A model generated the notes under the pieces. The model searched no databases, was not told the origin of the DNA, and worked only from the letters and a program-made list of their open reading frames with translations. The position numbers and the translations under genes were made by a program. Shown here one piece after another: positions 62,113 to 64,000 of a stretch of 64,000 nt of DNA (position 1 is the stretch's first letter; every line of letters begins with the position of its first letter). Origin of the DNA: Gammaproteobacteria bacterium (GTDB lineage: Bacteria; Pseudomonadota; Gammaproteobacteria; Thiohalomonadales; Thiohalomonadaceae); NCBI GenBank assembly GCA_024709225.1, contig JANJXC010000042.1:50438-114437 (forward strand), written 5' to 3'.

Positions 62113-62571
62113 TCAGGAGACCAGCGGGAACAGGTGCGGTTCGAGCTGGCCGAGCAGCTCGCGTTCGTTGACCTTGGTGTAGTCCTTGTCGATCTGGTGG
62201 GCAACGAGTTTCTTCACCTGATCGTTCATGTGCTTGTTGAGCAGGCCGCGGAAGGCGGAGGGGGCGACGACGGCCAGCTTGCCGTAGCTGTTGGCGGTGC
62301 GGCCGCTGTTGAGGATGCCGGCCAGCTCGTGGGCGAAGCGGTCGATCTCGTAATCCTTGGGCGAGGTGGCCTCTTCGTAGCCGCTGGCGCTGCCCATGCT
62401 GTTGCTGTCGCCCATATAGGTGCCGGGCCGATCCGAGGCCAGTTGGTCGCCCTTCATACGGCTGGCGGGATGGAGGTGTTCGCTGACCAGTTTCAGCCCG
62501 TCGCTGCGCTTGGTCAGATTGAATACGCGTGCTTCACTGCCGTTGGCAACCAGAACCCAGGTGTTTTCCAT
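62113..62571 (-). CDS. Host attachment-type protein (PF10116-like)
   Basis: MENTWVLVANGSEARVFNLTKRSDGLKLVSEHLHPASRMKGDQLASDRPG...FAHELAGILNSGR...LVVAPSAFRGLL-like. Confidence 0.85.
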   Translation of the reverse strand: MENTWVLVANGSEARVFNLTKRSDGLKLVSEHLHPASRMKGDQLASDRPGTYMGDSNSMGSASGYEEATSPKDYEIDRFAHELAGILNSGRTANSYGKLAVVAPSAFRGLLNKHMNDQVKKLVAHQIDKDYTKVNERELLGQLEPHLFPLVS

Positions 62572-62684
62572 ACGACTCTCCTTTCACGGTACGCTGTACT
62601 GCATGGGAAGTTCGTTAGGCCAAGCTTGGCACAAAAAACTCGCCCGATCACCCGTAGAGAAAACAGGCTCACTGTAAAGTTCCC

Positions 62685-64000
62685 ATGTACCCGTTACCGA
62701 TCCACGCCATCCTGCCGGATATCAAAAAACAGCTCGGCGCGGGCCGCCGGCTGGTGTTGCAGGCGCCGCCCGGCGCCGGCAAGACCACGGCCGTTCCCCT
62801 GGCCCTGCTGGATGAACCCTGGCTGGCCGGGAAGACCATCCTGATGCTGGAGCCGCGCCGGCTGGCGGCGCGTGCGGCGGCGGCGCGCATGGCCGCCCTG
62901 CTGGGCGAGGCGGTGGGGGAGACGGTGGGCTACCGGGTGCGCTTCGAGCACAAGGTCTCCGCCCGTACCCGCATTGAGGTGGTGACCGAGGGCATCCTCA
63001 CCCGGCGCCTGCAGACCGAACCCGAGCTCTCCGGCGTCGGCCTGGTCATCTTCGACGAATTCCACGAGCGCCACCTGCACAGCGACCTCGCCCTGGCCCT
63101 GTGCCTGGACGCCGGCGAGGCGCTGCGCGACGACCTCGCCCTGCTGGTCATGTCCGCCACCCTGGATGGCGCCGCCATCGCCAAACTGCTCGACGCGCCG
63201 ATCCTCACCAGCGAGGGCCGCGCCTGGCCGGTGGACGTCCGTTACCTCAACCAGGAGCCGGACGGCCGCCCGGCGGACATCGCCGCCGCCGCCGTGCGCC
63301 GCGCCCTGGGCGAGACGGAGGGGGACGTGCTGGTATTCCTGCCCGGCTCCGGCGAGATCCGCCGCGTGGCGGAGCTGCTGGCCGACATGCCGGCACAGCT
63401 GCACCCGCTCTACGGCGACCTGCCGCTGCCCGAGCAGCAGCGCGCCATCCTCCCCGACCCGGCGGGAAGGCGGAAGGTGGTCCTCGCCACCAACATCGCC
63501 GAGACCTCGCTCACCATCGAGGGTGTGCGCGTGGTGGTGGACAGCGGCTGGGCGCGGGTGCCCCGCTTCGACCCGCGCAGCGGCCTGACCCGCCTGGAAC
63601 TGGTGCGCGTCTCCCGCGCCAGCGCCGACCAGCGCGCCGGCCGCGCCGGCCGCCTCGGCCCCGGCGTGTGCTACCGGCTGTGGGGCGAGGGGACCCAGCG
63701 CGGCCTGATCCCCTTTGCCGTGCCGGAGATCGCCAGCGCCGACCTGGCCCCGCTGGCCCTGGACCTGGCGCAGTGGGGCGTGCGCGATGCCGCCGCCCTG
63801 CGCTGGCTCGATGCCCCGCCCGCCGGTGCCCTGAGTCAGGCCCACGCGCTGCTCACCGAACTGGAGGCGCTGGACGGCGAGGGCCGCATCACCGCCCTGG
63901 GCCGCGAGATGGCGGCGCTGCCGCTGCACCCGCGCCTGTCCCACATGCTGCTGCGCGCCAAACCCCTCGGCCTCGCCGGGCTGGCCTGCGACGTGGCGGC
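62685..64000 (+). CDS. hrpB: ATP-dependent helicase HrpB (truncated by window edge)
   Basis: MYPLPIHAILPDIKKQLGAGRRLVLQAPPGAGKTTAVPLALL; DEFHERHLHSDLALAL; GRAGRLGPGVCYRLW. Confidence 0.94.
   Translation, partial: MYPLPIHAILPDIKKQLGAGRRLVLQAPPGAGKTTAVPLALLDEPWLAGKTILMLEPRRLAARAAAARMAALLGEAVGETVGYRVRFEHKVSARTRIEVVTEGILTRRLQTEPELSGVGLVIFDEFHERHLHSDLALALCLDAGEALRDDLALLVMSATLDGAAIAKLLDAPILTSEGRAWPVDVRYLNQEPDGRPADIAAAAVRRALGETEGDVLVFLPGSGEIRRVAELLADMPAQLHPLYGDLPLPEQQRAILPDPAGRRKVVLATNIAETSLTIEGVRVVVDSGWARVPRFDPRSGLTRLELVRVSRASADQRAGRAGRLGPGVCYRLWGEGTQRGLIPFAVPEIASADLAPLALDLAQWGVRDAAALRWLDAPPAGALSQAHALLTELEALDGEGRITALGREMAALPLHPRLSHMLLRAKPLGLAGLACDVA

Overview
This 64-kb window is chromosomal DNA from a GC-rich proteobacterium, probably a gammaproteobacterial denitrifier judging by gene content and synteny; the species is not assigned. 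The left ~17.5 kb is a denitrification region, mostly on the minus strand: nirJ (cut by the window edge), nirH/G/L/D, nirF, a small cytochrome c, a cupredoxin, a NapC/NirT multihaem cytochrome with an extra C-terminal haem domain, nirS, an FNR-type regulator, nnrS, norD, a polyferredoxin, norQ, norF, norE, norB and norC. I read perfect or near-perfect FNR boxes and intrinsic terminators directly within this region. The middle contains pabB, an orphan RepB-primase-like ORF, PFOR (nifJ), an HDAC-like deacetylase divergent from an acyl-CoA synthetase/GNAT fusion, a Cys-less DsrC/TusE homologue, tandem stand-alone CZB proteins, the rluE-nudJ-mnmA-hflD-rsmB block, a PAS/GGDEF/EAL protein and icd. 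The right part holds a six-gene membrane complex resembling group-4 [NiFe] hydrogenase (Hyf/Hyc-like). All four Ni-ligating cysteines of its large subunit are substituted and no ferredoxin (HyfH/HycF-like) subunit is present. It is therefore an energy-converting-hydrogenase-related (Ehr-type) module and the best candidate here for unusual biology. After it come a TetR gene whose two flanking promoters share an identical 14-bp operator, a cation P-type ATPase, ubiA, bioA, a host-attachment-type protein and hrpB (cut by the edge). Several families of intergenic palindromic repeats are scattered through the window. No tRNA, rRNA or CRISPR array was recognised. All family calls come from reading motifs, without database searches.
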